From NCBI RefSeq assembly GCF_900110965.1, contig NZ_FOFO01000009.1:32747-96746 (forward strand): DNA of 64,000 bases. Direction: 5' to 3'. This DNA is from Ectothiorhodospira magna. Lineage in GTDB: Bacteria > Pseudomonadota > Gammaproteobacteria > Ectothiorhodospirales > Ectothiorhodospiraceae. The notes beneath the pieces were generated by a model. That model was given only the letters and a program-made list of their open reading frames with translations. It had not been told where the DNA came from and made no database searches. Below, one piece after another: positions 8,280-17,619 of the stretch (position 1 is its first letter; the number at the start of each line of letters is the position of its first letter). The position numbers and the translations under genes were made by a program.

Positions 8280-10193
8280 GTGAGGTTTCCCATCATCACT
8301 GCTTTTCGGATCGGCCTGAAACGCACCCTGGCTTTTCTCCATGATCTGGCCTGGATTCCCCTCGCCCTGCTGCTGGGTTATCTGGCCCAGGCCAACTTCC
8401 AGGGGCTGGGGGTCGAGGACGGGAGCAGTCTGCTGATCCTGCTGCTGCTATGCCTGCCCATACAGGCCGCCGCCTTCTGGAGCTTCGGCCTGTACCGGGG
8501 CATCTGGCGCTTTGCCTCCCTGCCGGATCTGATCCGCATCTTCAAGGCCGTGACCACGGGCACCCTCGTCATCACCTCCCTGGTGTTCCTGTTCCAGTTA
8601 TCCGGCGTCCCCCGGACGGTGCTGGTGCTGTACCCGGTTTTCCTGCTGGTGGGGCTGGCCGGTCCCCGTTATGTCTACCGCTGGATCAAGGACCAGTTCC
8701 ACGGTCACCGCCGCCGGGAGGGGCAGCGAACCCTGGTCATCGGCGCGGGCCGGGCGGGAGAAATGATGGTGCGGGATCTGGTCAAGGACAGCCATTACCA
8801 GCCCATCGCCTTCCTGGACGATGACCCGGCCAAACGGGGCAGTGAACTGCACGGGGTCCGGGTGCTGGGGTCCATCTCCCTGCTGGCGGCTCTGGTGGAT
8901 GAACTGTCCATCGAGGTGGTCCTGATCGCCATGCCCTCTGCTTCCAGCGACCTGATGCGCCGGATCACCGACATCTGCCGCCAGCGACAGGTGCCCTGCC
9001 TCACCCTGCCCACCCTGCAGGAACTCCACGGCCATCCCGTCCGCCTCTCCCAGATCCGGGGCATCCGCATCGAGGATCTGCTGGGCCGTCAGCCGGTGAA
9101 ACTGGACACCGCCGTGCTCCATGCCTTCCTCGACGGCAAGCGGGTACTCATCACCGGCGCCGCCGGTTCCATCGGCTCGGAACTCTGCCGTCAGGTGGCC
9201 GGCTGTTACGCCCCGGAAAAGGTCATCATGCTGGACCATAGCGAATACGGCATCTACCGCATGGACGAGGAAATGCGCCAACTGGCTCCGCCGGATCGTA
9301 TCGTCACCCTGTTGGGGGATGTGCGGGATCCTGGCCGCATGCGTCAGGTGTTTGCACAATGGCAACCCCAGGTGGTGCTCCACGCCGCCGCCTGCAAGCA
9401 TGTCCCCCTGGTGGAGCTCAACGCCGCCGAAGGCATCAAGACCAACGTGCTGGGCACCCGGCTGGTGGCGGATCTGGCGGTGGAATACGGGGTGGAAAAA
9501 TTCCTGCTGGTGTCCACCGACAAGGCCGTCAACCCCTGCAATATCATGGGCGCCACCAAGCGGGCGGCGGAGATCTACTGCCAGGCCCTGCAGCACCGTT
9601 CCAACACCGCCTTCATCATCACCCGGTTCGGCAATGTCCTTAACTCCGCCGGTTCGGTGGTTCCCCTGTTCGAGCGCCAGATCGCCGCTGGCGGCCCGGT
9701 GACCGTCACCCACCCGGAGGTCACCCGTTTCTTCATGACCATTCCCGAGGCGGTCAGTCTCATTCTCCAGTCCGCCGCCATGGGGGACGGCGGAGAGGTG
9801 TTCGTACTGGACATGGGGGAACCGGTCCGCATCGTGGATCTGGCGCAACAGATGATCCGTCTTTATGATCTGGACCCGGAGATTGATATCGGTATCGAAT
9901 TCATCGGCCTGCGCCCCGGTGAAAAGCTCCACGAGGAACTGTTCCACAGCCAGGAAGCTCTGGTGGGCACCGCCCACGCCAAGATCCTGCGGGCTCAGGC
10001 CCGGCAGGTGGAATGGGAATGGTTGCAGCGGCGCATGAGCCAGCTGGTGCTGGCCTCCCGGCAGGATGACCCCCAGGTGGCCCGGGTGGCCTTGCATGCC
10101 CTGGTGCCTGAGTTTGTCGATGGCGATGCCCGTGCCACTGTGGCGGCACCGTCCCCCTTAACCAGACCCACCCCTATCAAGGCGGTGGGATAA
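8280..10193 (+). CDS. FlaA1/WbpM/PglF-type UDP-N-acetylhexosamine 4,6-dehydratase
   Basis: 637 residues. About four N-terminal membrane spans come first, then a first nucleotide-binding fold (VIGAGRAGEMM), then an extended SDR domain with ITGAAGSIGSEL (291-302). The active site is of the altered long-form type: STDKAVNPCNIMGATKR puts Met423 where short SDRs have Tyr, with Lys427 retained, as in WbpM and PglF. These enzymes convert UDP-GlcNAc to the 4-keto-6-deoxy sugar, the first step towards QuiNAc, FucNAc or bacillosamine-type residues. The GTG start is set by AGGAGGAG 9 bases upstream. It lies 102 bases before the type II secretion operon but is probably functionally tied to the glycan genes in this window. 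Confidence 0.9.
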   Translation: MRFPIITAFRIGLKRTLAFLHDLAWIPLALLLGYLAQANFQGLGVEDGSSLLILLLLCLPIQAAAFWSFGLYRGIWRFASLPDLIRIFKAVTTGTLVITSLVFLFQLSGVPRTVLVLYPVFLLVGLAGPRYVYRWIKDQFHGHRRREGQRTLVIGAGRAGEMMVRDLVKDSHYQPIAFLDDDPAKRGSELHGVRVLGSISLLAALVDELSIEVVLIAMPSASSDLMRRITDICRQRQVPCLTLPTLQELHGHPVRLSQIRGIRIEDLLGRQPVKLDTAVLHAFLDGKRVLITGAAGSIGSELCRQVAGCYAPEKVIMLDHSEYGIYRMDEEMRQLAPPDRIVTLLGDVRDPGRMRQVFAQWQPQVVLHAAACKHVPLVELNAAEGIKTNVLGTRLVADLAVEYGVEKFLLVSTDKAVNPCNIMGATKRAAEIYCQALQHRSNTAFIITRFGNVLNSAGSVVPLFERQIAAGGPVTVTHPEVTRFFMTIPEAVSLILQSAAMGDGGEVFVLDMGEPVRIVDLAQQMIRLYDLDPEIDIGIEFIGLRPGEKLHEELFHSQEALVGTAHAKILRAQARQVEWEWLQRRMSQLVLASRQDDPQVARVALHALVPEFVDGDARATVAAPSPLTRPTPIKAVG

Positions 10194-10295
10194 GCCCGTC
10201 GTGGTCGATCTGTTTCGTTGTCCTGGAGTCCCTTGTATGTGGTCCACAGCCCCCTTCCTGCCCTCATCCCCCTTGCCGGGGGAGAGGTCCGGCCC

Positions 10296-11984
10296 ATGAA
10301 CCGGACCCCGCTGGGAGAGCGCCTGGTTGCCGCCGGACACCTGTCTTCCCGGGATCTGGAAAAAGCCCTGTTCGCCCAGGGAGAAATGGGCGGGCTGCTG
10401 GGGCAGGTGCTGATCCGGCTGGGACTCTGTGCGGAACTGGACGTGGCCCGCGTGCTGGCGGCGCAACTGGAGGTGCCCCTGGTCACCGCCGCCGATTACC
10501 CGGAAGCCTTTCCTGCCCTCGAAGGCGTGGCCCTGGATTTTCTCCAATCCCATCGGGTGTTGCCCCTGACGGTCACTGACCACACCGCCCGCTGCGCCCT
10601 GGCCGTGCCCCAGGATGCCTATGTCCTCAAGGCCCTGGCCCTGGCCAGCCGGAAAACCATCCAGCCGGTACTGGGCCTGGAATCGGAGATCATGACCGGT
10701 CTGGAACGGTTGCAGGCCGGTCCGGAGGAGGACAGCCTCCTGCCGGAGGATCTGGCGGCGGCGGATGCGGACAGTGAATTTGTGGAGCATCTGCGGGATC
10801 TGGCCAGCGAAGCACCGGTGATCCGGATCGTCAACACCCTGGTGGCCGATGCCATCGACCTCAATGCCTCGGACGTTCACCTGGAGCCGTTCGAGGGGGT
10901 ACTGCATCTGCGCTACCGGGTGGACGGGGTGCTGCAGGCGGCGGAATCCCCCCCCTTCGGCCTGAGTGCCGCCATCACCTCCCGGATCAAACTGCTGGCC
11001 CGCCTCAACATCGCCGAACGCCGGCTGCCCCAGGATGGACGGATTCGCATGCGTCTCAAGGGACGGGACCTGGACCTGCGGGTGTCCACCGTGCCCACCG
11101 TCCACGGCGAAAGCGTGGTCATGCGGGTACTGGACAAGGGCAACGTCCGCCTCAGTCTGGACACCATGGGCTTTGACGACGATCTGCTGGGCCAGTACGC
11201 ACAGCTGCTGGACCGGCCCCACGGCATCCTGCTGGTGACCGGTCCCACCGGGTCCGGCAAGACCACCACCCAGTACGCCTCCCTGAACCGTCTGGATGCA
11301 GACCACCGCAAGATCATCACCGTGGAAGACCCGGTGGAATACCAACTCCCCGGCATCAACCAGATCCAGGTCAAAAGCCAGATCGGCCTGACCTTTGCCA
11401 ATGCCCTGCGGGCCATCCTGCGTCAGGACCCGGACATCATCATGATCGGCGAGATGCGGGACACGGAAACCGCCCAGATCGCAGTGCAATCCGCCCTCAC
11501 CGGCCATCTGGTGTTGTCCACCCTGCACACCAACACCGCCACCGGCGCCATCATCCGTCTGGAAGACATGGGGGTGGAGCGTTACCTGATCACCTCTTCG
11601 GTGATCGGTGTTCTGGGGCAACGGCTGGTGCGTACCTTATGTGCCCACTGCCGCCAACCGGCCACCGTCACCGCTGCCCTGAAGCAATCGACCCCCGCCC
11701 TGGGCCGGTTCTGCCGCCCGGGCGATACCATTTACCGGGCCAACGGCTGCGACCATTGCCGCCACACCGGTTACAGTGGCCGTACCGCCATCCACGAACT
11801 GCTGGTCATGACCGATCCGTTGCACCGGGCCATTCTCGCGGGTGCCGATGCCACCCATCTGCAGCAGGAAGCCTGTGCCCAGGGTATGACCACCCTGTTC
11901 GAGGATGGTCTGCGCAAGGTGGCCCAGGGCATCACCAGCCTGGACGAGGTGATGCGCGTGGCCCAGGAGACTGACAGTGCCTGA
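10296..11984 (+). CDS. gspE: Type II secretion ATPase GspE
   Basis: About 562 residues. The N-terminal domain (about 1-150) is of the GspE/PilB type. The ATPase core has Walker A GPTGSGKTTT (316-325), the Asp box EDPVEYQLPGINQIQV, Walker B around DIIMIGEMRD and the His box HLVLSTLHTN. The zinc-binding tetracysteine is intact (Cys449, Cys452, Cys485, Cys488). GspE is the cytoplasmic hexameric motor that drives pseudopilus assembly, working with GspF and GspL. ATG 10296 was chosen over an upstream in-frame ATG at 10218 because GGGGGAGAGG ends 8 bases before it and the family N-terminus begins here. It overlaps gspF by 8 bases. Confidence 0.96.
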   Translation: MNRTPLGERLVAAGHLSSRDLEKALFAQGEMGGLLGQVLIRLGLCAELDVARVLAAQLEVPLVTAADYPEAFPALEGVALDFLQSHRVLPLTVTDHTARCALAVPQDAYVLKALALASRKTIQPVLGLESEIMTGLERLQAGPEEDSLLPEDLAAADADSEFVEHLRDLASEAPVIRIVNTLVADAIDLNASDVHLEPFEGVLHLRYRVDGVLQAAESPPFGLSAAITSRIKLLARLNIAERRLPQDGRIRMRLKGRDLDLRVSTVPTVHGESVVMRVLDKGNVRLSLDTMGFDDDLLGQYAQLLDRPHGILLVTGPTGSGKTTTQYASLNRLDADHRKIITVEDPVEYQLPGINQIQVKSQIGLTFANALRAILRQDPDIIMIGEMRDTETAQIAVQSALTGHLVLSTLHTNTATGAIIRLEDMGVERYLITSSVIGVLGQRLVRTLCAHCRQPATVTAALKQSTPALGRFCRPGDTIYRANGCDHCRHTGYSGRTAIHELLVMTDPLHRAILAGADATHLQQEACAQGMTTLFEDGLRKVAQGITSLDEVMRVAQETDSA

Positions 11985-13209
11985 ATTCACCTACCGGGCC
12001 ATCCAGGCCGATGGTCGGCAGATCCGTGGCACCATCAGCGCCGCTTCCCGCGCCCTGGCTCTGAGCGAGTTGCAGCGACAGGGCATCATGCCCCTGCAAC
12101 TGGAGTCCGGCCCCTCCGGGTCGGCCCGCCCCCCCACCGAGGGGCTGTTGGCCCGGCTGGGTCGCCGCCGGGACCGGATCACCCCCCAGCAGATACTGGG
12201 GCTGACCCGGGATCTGGCCACCATGCTGCGGGCCGGCCTGCCCCTGGACCGGGCCTTGCAGGTGCTGGGCCGAATGAGCCGTGACCCGGCCCTGACCCGC
12301 CTGCTGACGGAATGGCTCGAAGGGGTCAAGGCGGGCAAGGGGCTCAGTCAGGCCCTGGAACCCCGTCAGGCCCTTTTGGGGGACTTTTACATCAATATGG
12401 TCCGGGCCGGAGAGGCCGGGGGACAACTGGCCACCGCCCTGTCCCGACTGGCGGAACACCTGGAACAATCCCGCCAGTTGCGGGCCAGCGTGGTGTCCGC
12501 CCTGACCTATCCCGCCATCCTGATGGTGGTGGCCGCCCTTTCCGTGTTCATCATGCTGGCCTTCGTGGTGCCCCAGTTCGAGGCCCTGTTCGACGACATG
12601 GGGGACGGCCTGCCCCTGGCCACGCAAATCGTGGTGGCCCTGGGGGATCTGGCCGCCGAAGGGTGGTGGGCCTTCATGCTGCTGCTGCTGGCACTACTGA
12701 TTGCCATTGACCGTATTCCCCGCAGTGAGGCGGGGCGGCTATGGCTGGATCGCCAATGGCTGGCCCTGCCCTGGATCGGACAGGTGATCCGCACCCTGGA
12801 AACCGCCCGTTTTGCCCGTACCATGGGAACCTTGCTGGGTAGTGGCGTGTCCATGCTGGAATCCCTGAAGATTGCGGTGGATACCGTGGGCAACCGCCAT
12901 CTTCGTGGCGCCCTGGCAGACATGCCCGCCCGGATCAAGCAAGGGGGCGCCATGACCGCCGCCATGGAACCCACCGGACTGTTCTCCCCCCTGGCCATCC
13001 AGATGATTCAGGTGGGGGAGGAGTCCGGCAAACTGGAACCCATGCTGCTGGAACTGGCCAGGGTCCAGGACGATGAAGTCCAGGCCGGGGTCAAACGGGT
13101 GGTGTCCATCCTGGAACCGGTGTTGATCCTGGTGCTTGGGATCGTCATCGCCGGTATCATCCTGGCCATTCTCATGGGCATCATGTCGGTCAACGAACTG
13201 GTGGCCTGA
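11977..13209 (+). CDS. gspF: Type II secretion inner-membrane platform protein GspF
   Basis: 410 residues, the usual GspF length. Two related T2SSF domains each begin with a cytoplasmic helical part: TRDLATMLRAGLPLDRALQ near residue 70 and TARFARTMGTLLGSGVSML near 272. Membrane spans lie near 170-195, 220-245 and at the C-terminus (LILVLGIVIAGIILAILMG). GspF is the polytopic platform around which the pseudopilus is built, and it interacts with GspE and GspL. The GTG start at 11977 overlaps the end of gspE, pointing to coupled translation. A 69-base gap separates it from gspG. Confidence 0.96.
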   Translation: MPEFTYRAIQADGRQIRGTISAASRALALSELQRQGIMPLQLESGPSGSARPPTEGLLARLGRRRDRITPQQILGLTRDLATMLRAGLPLDRALQVLGRMSRDPALTRLLTEWLEGVKAGKGLSQALEPRQALLGDFYINMVRAGEAGGQLATALSRLAEHLEQSRQLRASVVSALTYPAILMVVAALSVFIMLAFVVPQFEALFDDMGDGLPLATQIVVALGDLAAEGWWAFMLLLLALLIAIDRIPRSEAGRLWLDRQWLALPWIGQVIRTLETARFARTMGTLLGSGVSMLESLKIAVDTVGNRHLRGALADMPARIKQGGAMTAAMEPTGLFSPLAIQMIQVGEESGKLEPMLLELARVQDDEVQAGVKRVVSILEPVLILVLGIVIAGIILAILMGIMSVNELVA

Positions 13210-13278
13210 TCCGCCCCAGGGATACCTGTTCCCCCATCAACCCGGATTGACACATCCTTTGTAGTCAGGAGTTTAATC

Positions 13279-13716
13279 GTGCATCAATTCATTGCCCATC
13301 GTCAGTTGTCCCGTACCGGCGGATTCACCCTGGTGGAACTGCTGGTGGTGCTCGTCATTCTCGGCCTGCTGGCTGGCCTGGTTGGCCCCATGGTCCTCAA
13401 CCGTCTGGGGGGGGCCAAGAGCGACACCGCCCAGGTCCAGATCCAGGACCTGGAACGGGCCGCCGAACTGTTCAAGCTGGATACCGGCCGCTTCCCCAGT
13501 ACCGAAGAAGGGCTGCAGGCCCTGGTGCGCCAGCCGCCGGGCGTGGCGGGCTGGAATGGCCCCTACCTGCGCCGTTCGGAACTGCCCAAGGACCCCTGGG
13601 GTCGTGATTTCCACTACGCCAACCCCGGTCAGCGCGGTCCCATTGATATCTGGTCCAATGGGGCCGATGGTCAGCCCGGTGGGGAAGGGGAAAATGCCGT
13701 CATCGGCAACTGGTAG
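13279..13716 (+). CDS. gspG: Major pseudopilin GspG
   Basis: 145 residues. A type III (prepilin) signal is cleaved after Gly15, giving a mature N-terminus FTLVELLVVLVILG with the essential Glu at +5. The C-terminal part has the GspG family features: TGRFPSTEEGLQAL, the W-N-GPYL loop and DPWGRDFHY, followed by acidic residues of the calcium site. GspG forms the body of the periplasmic pseudopilus after processing by a prepilin peptidase, which is not encoded in this window. The GTG start has AGGAG 7 bases upstream. Its 3' end overlaps the start of gspH by 23 bases. Confidence 0.97.
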   Translation: MHQFIAHRQLSRTGGFTLVELLVVLVILGLLAGLVGPMVLNRLGGAKSDTAQVQIQDLERAAELFKLDTGRFPSTEEGLQALVRQPPGVAGWNGPYLRRSELPKDPWGRDFHYANPGQRGPIDIWSNGADGQPGGEGENAVIGNW

Positions 13717-14170
13717 GCCACGGGTTCATCGGGGATTTACCCTGGTGGAACTGCTGGTGGCCCTGGCCGTGATGGGCCTGATGGTGGCCCTGGTTCCCAT
13801 GGCCTATGACCGGCTCCGGGAAACCACCGATTACCAGGGGGCCGTGCGCGCCCTGGCCACCGAAATGCGGCTGGCCCGGAATCTGGCCATGCAATCGGGG
13901 CAATCCCAGGCCCTGACCATCGACCTGCACCAGCGCCACATCCAGCTTGCCGACCGTCAGCCCCTGTCCATTCCCCGCCGGCTTCAGGTGGAGGCCGAGT
14001 TTGCCCGCATCGAGCAGACCGCTGACCGGGTCGGCGCCATCCGCTTCTATCCCGATGGCAGCAGCACCGGCGGCAGCGTGAGCCTCATCCGCCCGGCGGG
14101 GAACGGCACCCGCCTGCGGGTGGACTGGCTGCTGGGCCGTGTCACCCAGGAACCGGTGGCCCCATCATGA
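13694..14170 (+). CDS. gspH: Minor pseudopilin GspH
   Basis: About 158 residues. The prepilin signal is cleaved after Gly14, followed by FTLVELLVALAVMGLM with Glu at +5. The body has GspH-like spacing: RALATEMRLARNLAM helix, then a beta-rich domain with GAIRFYPDGSSTGG near the C-terminus, typical of GspH/FimT folds. It is a minor pseudopilin near the tip of the type II pseudopilus. The start is ATG 13694, preceded by GGGGAAGGGGA and lying inside the end of gspG in another frame. Longer frames upstream are shadows of gspG. It overlaps gspI by 4 bases. Confidence 0.9.
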   Translation: MPSSATGRPRVHRGFTLVELLVALAVMGLMVALVPMAYDRLRETTDYQGAVRALATEMRLARNLAMQSGQSQALTIDLHQRHIQLADRQPLSIPRRLQVEAEFARIEQTADRVGAIRFYPDGSSTGGSVSLIRPAGNGTRLRVDWLLGRVTQEPVAPS

Positions 14171-14547
14171 GCCGCGAGCACGGTTTTTCCTTGCTGGAAG
14201 TGCTGGTGGCCTTCGTCATCATGGCCCTGTCCCTGGGGGTGTTGTATCAGGCGGTGACCGGCAGTGTGGCCAATATGGGCATCACCGAACGCCATACCCA
14301 CGCCTTGCTGCTGGCTGAATCCCTGCTGGCATCCCATCAAAAGCTGCCCCCATCGGGGGTGCGGGACAACGGCCATACCGCCGACGGTTACCACTGGCAG
14401 CTACAGACCCATTCGGTGGTCGATACCCGTGTGGATCAGGATGGCATCAGGGACGATGTTCTGCTGCTGGAGGCCACAGTGGAATGGGGTAGCCCCCGCC
14501 CCCGTCAGATCGTGTTGCAGACCGTGTTGCCGGTTATCCGTCCGTGA
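14167..14547 (+). CDS. gspI: Minor pseudopilin GspI
   Basis: 126 residues with a very short prepilin leader (MSREHG) and mature N-terminus FSLLEVLVAFVIMALSLG, Glu at +5. The size and the sequence after the helix (ESLLASHQ, then a short beta domain containing YHWQLQTH) fit GspI, which nucleates the tip complex with GspJ and GspK. ATGA overlap with gspH at 14167 and with gspJ at 14544 indicates tightly coupled translation. Confidence 0.92.
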   Translation: MSREHGFSLLEVLVAFVIMALSLGVLYQAVTGSVANMGITERHTHALLLAESLLASHQKLPPSGVRDNGHTADGYHWQLQTHSVVDTRVDQDGIRDDVLLLEATVEWGSPRPRQIVLQTVLPVIRP

Positions 14548-15155
14548 ACCGCCGTTCCCGATCAGCCATGCCGATTGCAGGATTCACCCTGGTGGAAGTG
14601 CTGGTGGCCCTTACCCTCACCAGCCTGTTGTTGCTGTCCCTCATAACCGGCCTGCGGGGTATCAGTGATGCGGCCACCCGCACCGATGCCCTGGCCCAAC
14701 GGGTCACTGAAATGCGGCTGGTCAGTGATTTTTTGCGTCACCATGTGGCCGGCGCCCTGTCTGTGACCTACGCTGACCCGGATCAGGACGCCACCCCGCC
14801 CCGGCATTATTTCCAGGGGGATGCCCGGCGTCTGCAATGGGTGGGGGAACTACAGGCCGTCCATGCCCCCGGTGGTCTGTTTGTATTTCGCCTGCAGGCC
14901 CTGCCGGATCAGGGCATCCTGCAACTGGGTTACATGCCCTATCCGGGGCGTCAATGGCATGGCGACTGGGCAGGAGAGCAGCGGCATGTCCTGATCCAGG
15001 GACTGGATCACTGGGCGGTACGTTACCAGGATGCGCGGGGCCAATGGCATGACCAGTGGCAGGACTCATCCGGCTTGCCCACTCTGGTCAGTATCATGAT
15101 CCAGGCCGAAGGCCGTCACTGGCCGGAACTGCTGATTGCCCTGGGGGGGCCGTGA
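14544..15155 (+). CDS. gspJ: Minor pseudopilin GspJ
   Basis: 203 residues. The prepilin leader ends at Gly13, followed by FTLVEVLVALTLTSLLLLS with Glu at +5. The length and the soluble beta-rich domain, with RLQWVGELQ and the late WAVRYQDARGQWHDQW segment, fit GspJ. It forms the pseudopilus tip with GspI and GspK. The start is GTG 14544, overlapping the gspI stop as GTGA. Its stop overlaps the gspK start as TGATG. Confidence 0.92.
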   Translation: MNRRSRSAMPIAGFTLVEVLVALTLTSLLLLSLITGLRGISDAATRTDALAQRVTEMRLVSDFLRHHVAGALSVTYADPDQDATPPRHYFQGDARRLQWVGELQAVHAPGGLFVFRLQALPDQGILQLGYMPYPGRQWHGDWAGEQRHVLIQGLDHWAVRYQDARGQWHDQWQDSSGLPTLVSIMIQAEGRHWPELLIALGGP

Positions 15156-16027
15156 TGGCCTGTCTGTCATCCCCTCGCCCGCATCGTGGACTGGCCCTGC
15201 TGGCAGTGCTCTGGATCACTGCGGCTCTGTCGGTTTTGGTGGCCGGCATGGTCTATCAGGTTCGGGGCGAGACACAGATGGCCCGGATGCAACTGGAACG
15301 GGCCACGATCCAGCCACTGATGGCCGGCGCCCTGCGGATGGCAGCCAGGGATCTTCCTGCCCGTCCCGAAGCCGGATCCAGGGCTGTGACTCTGGTTTAC
15401 CGGATCGGCGATCACCACCTCACCGTGGAGGCCATTCCGCTGAACGGTTTTATCAGTCTGAGCAGTGCCGGCGAATCACTGCTGGTGGACATGTTCGTTT
15501 ACGGCGCCCGGCTCGATCCCGACGGCGCCCGCCTCCTGGCCCAGACGCTGGTGGCCCATCGCCAGACCCTGCCCGAAGGTTTTGTCAGCCGGCGACAGTT
15601 GCACGATATCCCCGGCATGGAGCGGGACATTTATGATAGCATCGCCCCGCTGGTCGTCCCTCAACGGGTCACCGGGGGCCAGATCAACCCGGAAGCCGCC
15701 CCGGCGCCGGTGTTACGGGTGCTGGCCAGAGGTGACGACGCCGTTGTCCAGCGCATTCTGGAAACCCGCCGCAACCCGGACGGTCAATGGCGTACCGATG
15801 GCCTGGAAACCCGCCATCTGCTGGCCAGTCGGGCCAGGGCCTGGGTGGTCCATGTGGAGTATCATCAGGCCAACTGGCGTTGGCGACAGGGCCAGATCCA
15901 TGCACCAGCGGGCTTGCCCGGTGGTCGTCATTGGCAGCTTCTGGACCCCCTGCACCGCATTCAGGCACATTCATCAATCACCGCTTTATCGAGCGTTCCA
16001 TGCTGCAATCCCTCAAACAAGGTCTGA
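15155..16027 (+). CDS. gspK: Minor pseudopilin GspK
   Basis: About 290 residues, the largest pseudopilin as expected. The leader is cleaved after Gly12 and the hydrophobic helix follows (LALLAVLWITAALSVLVAG). There is no Glu at +5, a known feature of GspK. Family segments include GARLDPDGARLLAQ, FVSRRQLHDIPGM and INPEAAPAPVLRVLA, from the alpha-helical insertion domain. It caps the pseudopilus tip. ATG 15155 was chosen at the TGATG junction with gspJ; upstream in-frame codons belong to a gspJ shadow. It overlaps gspL by 28 bases. Confidence 0.92.
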   Translation: MACLSSPRPHRGLALLAVLWITAALSVLVAGMVYQVRGETQMARMQLERATIQPLMAGALRMAARDLPARPEAGSRAVTLVYRIGDHHLTVEAIPLNGFISLSSAGESLLVDMFVYGARLDPDGARLLAQTLVAHRQTLPEGFVSRRQLHDIPGMERDIYDSIAPLVVPQRVTGGQINPEAAPAPVLRVLARGDDAVVQRILETRRNPDGQWRTDGLETRHLLASRARAWVVHVEYHQANWRWRQGQIHAPAGLPGGRHWQLLDPLHRIQAHSSITALSSVPCCNPSNKV

Positions 16028-17031
16028 CGACCGGCAGCGCGGCCGCCCTTCTGTCCCGTTGGCATCGGGGGTGGACCCTGCTGTGGGCAGCGCGGCCAGC
16101 AGGGTTGCGCCCGCCCCGCCAGATCTTGCGTCTTTGGGTTCCGGGTGAACCCCCCCAATGGCTGCAGTGGCCCGAAGGTTGTTTGCTGGCCCAGGAGGAC
16201 AACGACACCCGCCCCGTCCAGGCCGGCCAGGGACTCTGGCTGCCCGAATCCTGTCTGCTGAGCCAATGCCGCGAGATGCCCTGGGCCAGTCGGGCCGATA
16301 CCCAGGCCATGATCCGGGTCATGGTGGAAGCGGCCTCCCCCTTTGCACCCGAAGATCAGGTCTGGGCCTGGACCCGGTTGCCCACTCTGCCCGATGCCCC
16401 CCGGCAGCGCATTCTCTGGGTACTGACCAGCCGCCGGGACATTGCTGAACAACTGGCCCGATTACCTTCGGTACCGGAGACCGATACCCTGGAAATCTGG
16501 ACCAGGGTACAGGGGCAGTGGCTGCTGCTGCCCGGTTATGGAGAAGCCCCCCGTCTTGATCGTCTTCGCCGTCATCGCCTGATCCAGCTGGGACTGCTGG
16601 CCCTGACGGCCCTGTTGCTGGCCCTGTGTATTGCCAGTCCGGTGCTCCAAAAGCGCATGGAACTGATACAACTCAATACCCAGATGGCCCATTGGCAACA
16701 ACAGGCTGCCCCGGCCCTGCAGGCGCGAGAAGCATTGCAACGCGGGGTGGCCCAGGCACAATCCCTGGAACAGGTGCGTGCAGATGCCCTGGACGTGGTG
16801 GAAATCCTGGACCTGATCACCGCCGTCGTGCCCGAGGATGGCTGGCTGGATCGCATGGACATCCGGGGAGGGCGGGTTGTGATCAGCGGGCGGGTGAACA
16901 ATGCTGCTGCCCTGCAACAAACCCTGAACAGTCTGCCCCGGTTTGCCCACGTGCGGGCCATCAGTCCCATCGCCAGGGAACCTCGTTCCGGCAAGGAACG
17001 GTTTGCCTTCGAGATGGAGCTGTTGCCTTGA
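16000..17031 (+). CDS. gspL: Type II secretion protein GspL (PilN-like C-terminus)
   Basis: About 343 residues. The cytoplasmic N-terminal part (1-195) is poorly conserved. A single membrane span lies at about 205-222 (LIQLGLLALTALLLALCIAS). A periplasmic coiled coil and ferredoxin-like domain follow (VVEILDLITAVVPEDGWLDRM, GRVVISGRVNN), as in PilN/GspL C-termini. GspL links the GspE ATPase to the membrane platform and to GspM. The position between gspK and gspM supports the call more than the sequence does. ATG 16000 was chosen because the upstream frame is a shadow of gspK. It ends in a TTGA overlap with the next gene. Confidence 0.82.
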   Translation: MLQSLKQGLTTGSAAALLSRWHRGWTLLWAARPAGLRPPRQILRLWVPGEPPQWLQWPEGCLLAQEDNDTRPVQAGQGLWLPESCLLSQCREMPWASRADTQAMIRVMVEAASPFAPEDQVWAWTRLPTLPDAPRQRILWVLTSRRDIAEQLARLPSVPETDTLEIWTRVQGQWLLLPGYGEAPRLDRLRRHRLIQLGLLALTALLLALCIASPVLQKRMELIQLNTQMAHWQQQAAPALQAREALQRGVAQAQSLEQVRADALDVVEILDLITAVVPEDGWLDRMDIRGGRVVISGRVNNAAALQQTLNSLPRFAHVRAISPIAREPRSGKERFAFEMELLP

Positions 17032-17594
17032 CCCGTCGATCCATCACCTTGACTGATCAGACCTGGGTGGCACTTATTCTGGTGGCCGCCCTGTTGTTGC
17101 CCTGGATGTGGCTGGTGGGGACCGCCTGGGCCAAATGGTCCCAGTACCACGACCTCATCCAGCGGGATCTGCCCCGGCTGGCCCGTCTGCAGGGGCAGGT
17201 GGACATGGAAGCTCCCCTGCGACAGCAGTTACAGCAGGTGCGGGACCATCTGGCGGGGCAAACCTATCCGGCACAGTTGAGTGGCACCCAGGTGTTGGGA
17301 GATCTGCAGGCCAGGGTACGCGGGCAGATTCAGGCGGCGGGGCTGGAACTACAGGGGACCGATCAACATTCACCCCGCATGGAAGGAACATTCGAGCGGT
17401 TTTCCATCACCCTGAGTATCGGTGGTACCCTGCCGCAGGTCATCGGTTTTCTGCAGGCCCTGGATGGGGAATCGCCGGCCATTTTCGTGGAGCAGGTCCA
17501 GCTTCAGCCGGCAATCCTGGTCAGCGATCCTGAGGCCACTCCGCCCCAGCGGGTCAATATGACCCTGCGGCTGGCGGTCATGCGACAGACGTGA
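17028..17594 (+). CDS. gspM: Type II secretion protein GspM (short, subtype-b-like)
   Basis: About 188 residues. A short cytoplasmic N-terminus and one membrane span near residues 10-30 (VALILVAALLLPWMWLVG) are followed by a periplasmic coiled-coil stretch (LPRLARLQGQVDMEAPLRQQLQ) and a ferredoxin-like domain. This is the bitopic GspM/PilO architecture, matching the T2SSM_b type. It partners GspL in the inner-membrane assembly platform. The best start is TTG 17028, which overlaps the gspL stop as TTGA; a second TTG at 17049 is possible. The call rests on architecture and position. Confidence 0.8.
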   Translation: MTRRSITLTDQTWVALILVAALLLPWMWLVGTAWAKWSQYHDLIQRDLPRLARLQGQVDMEAPLRQQLQQVRDHLAGQTYPAQLSGTQVLGDLQARVRGQIQAAGLELQGTDQHSPRMEGTFERFSITLSIGGTLPQVIGFLQALDGESPAIFVEQVQLQPAILVSDPEATPPQRVNMTLRLAVMRQT

Positions 17595-17619
17595 TCGGAT
17601 TGCAGCGAGCATTCATACC

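Noticed and set aside
8598..10097. Long antisense frame over the 4,6-dehydratase gene.
   Set aside because: Composition is that of a shadow frame; the dehydratase has complete SDR motifs and a strong ribosome-binding site.
10158..11621. Long antisense frame over gspE.
   Set aside because: No motif and shadow composition; gspE is unambiguous.
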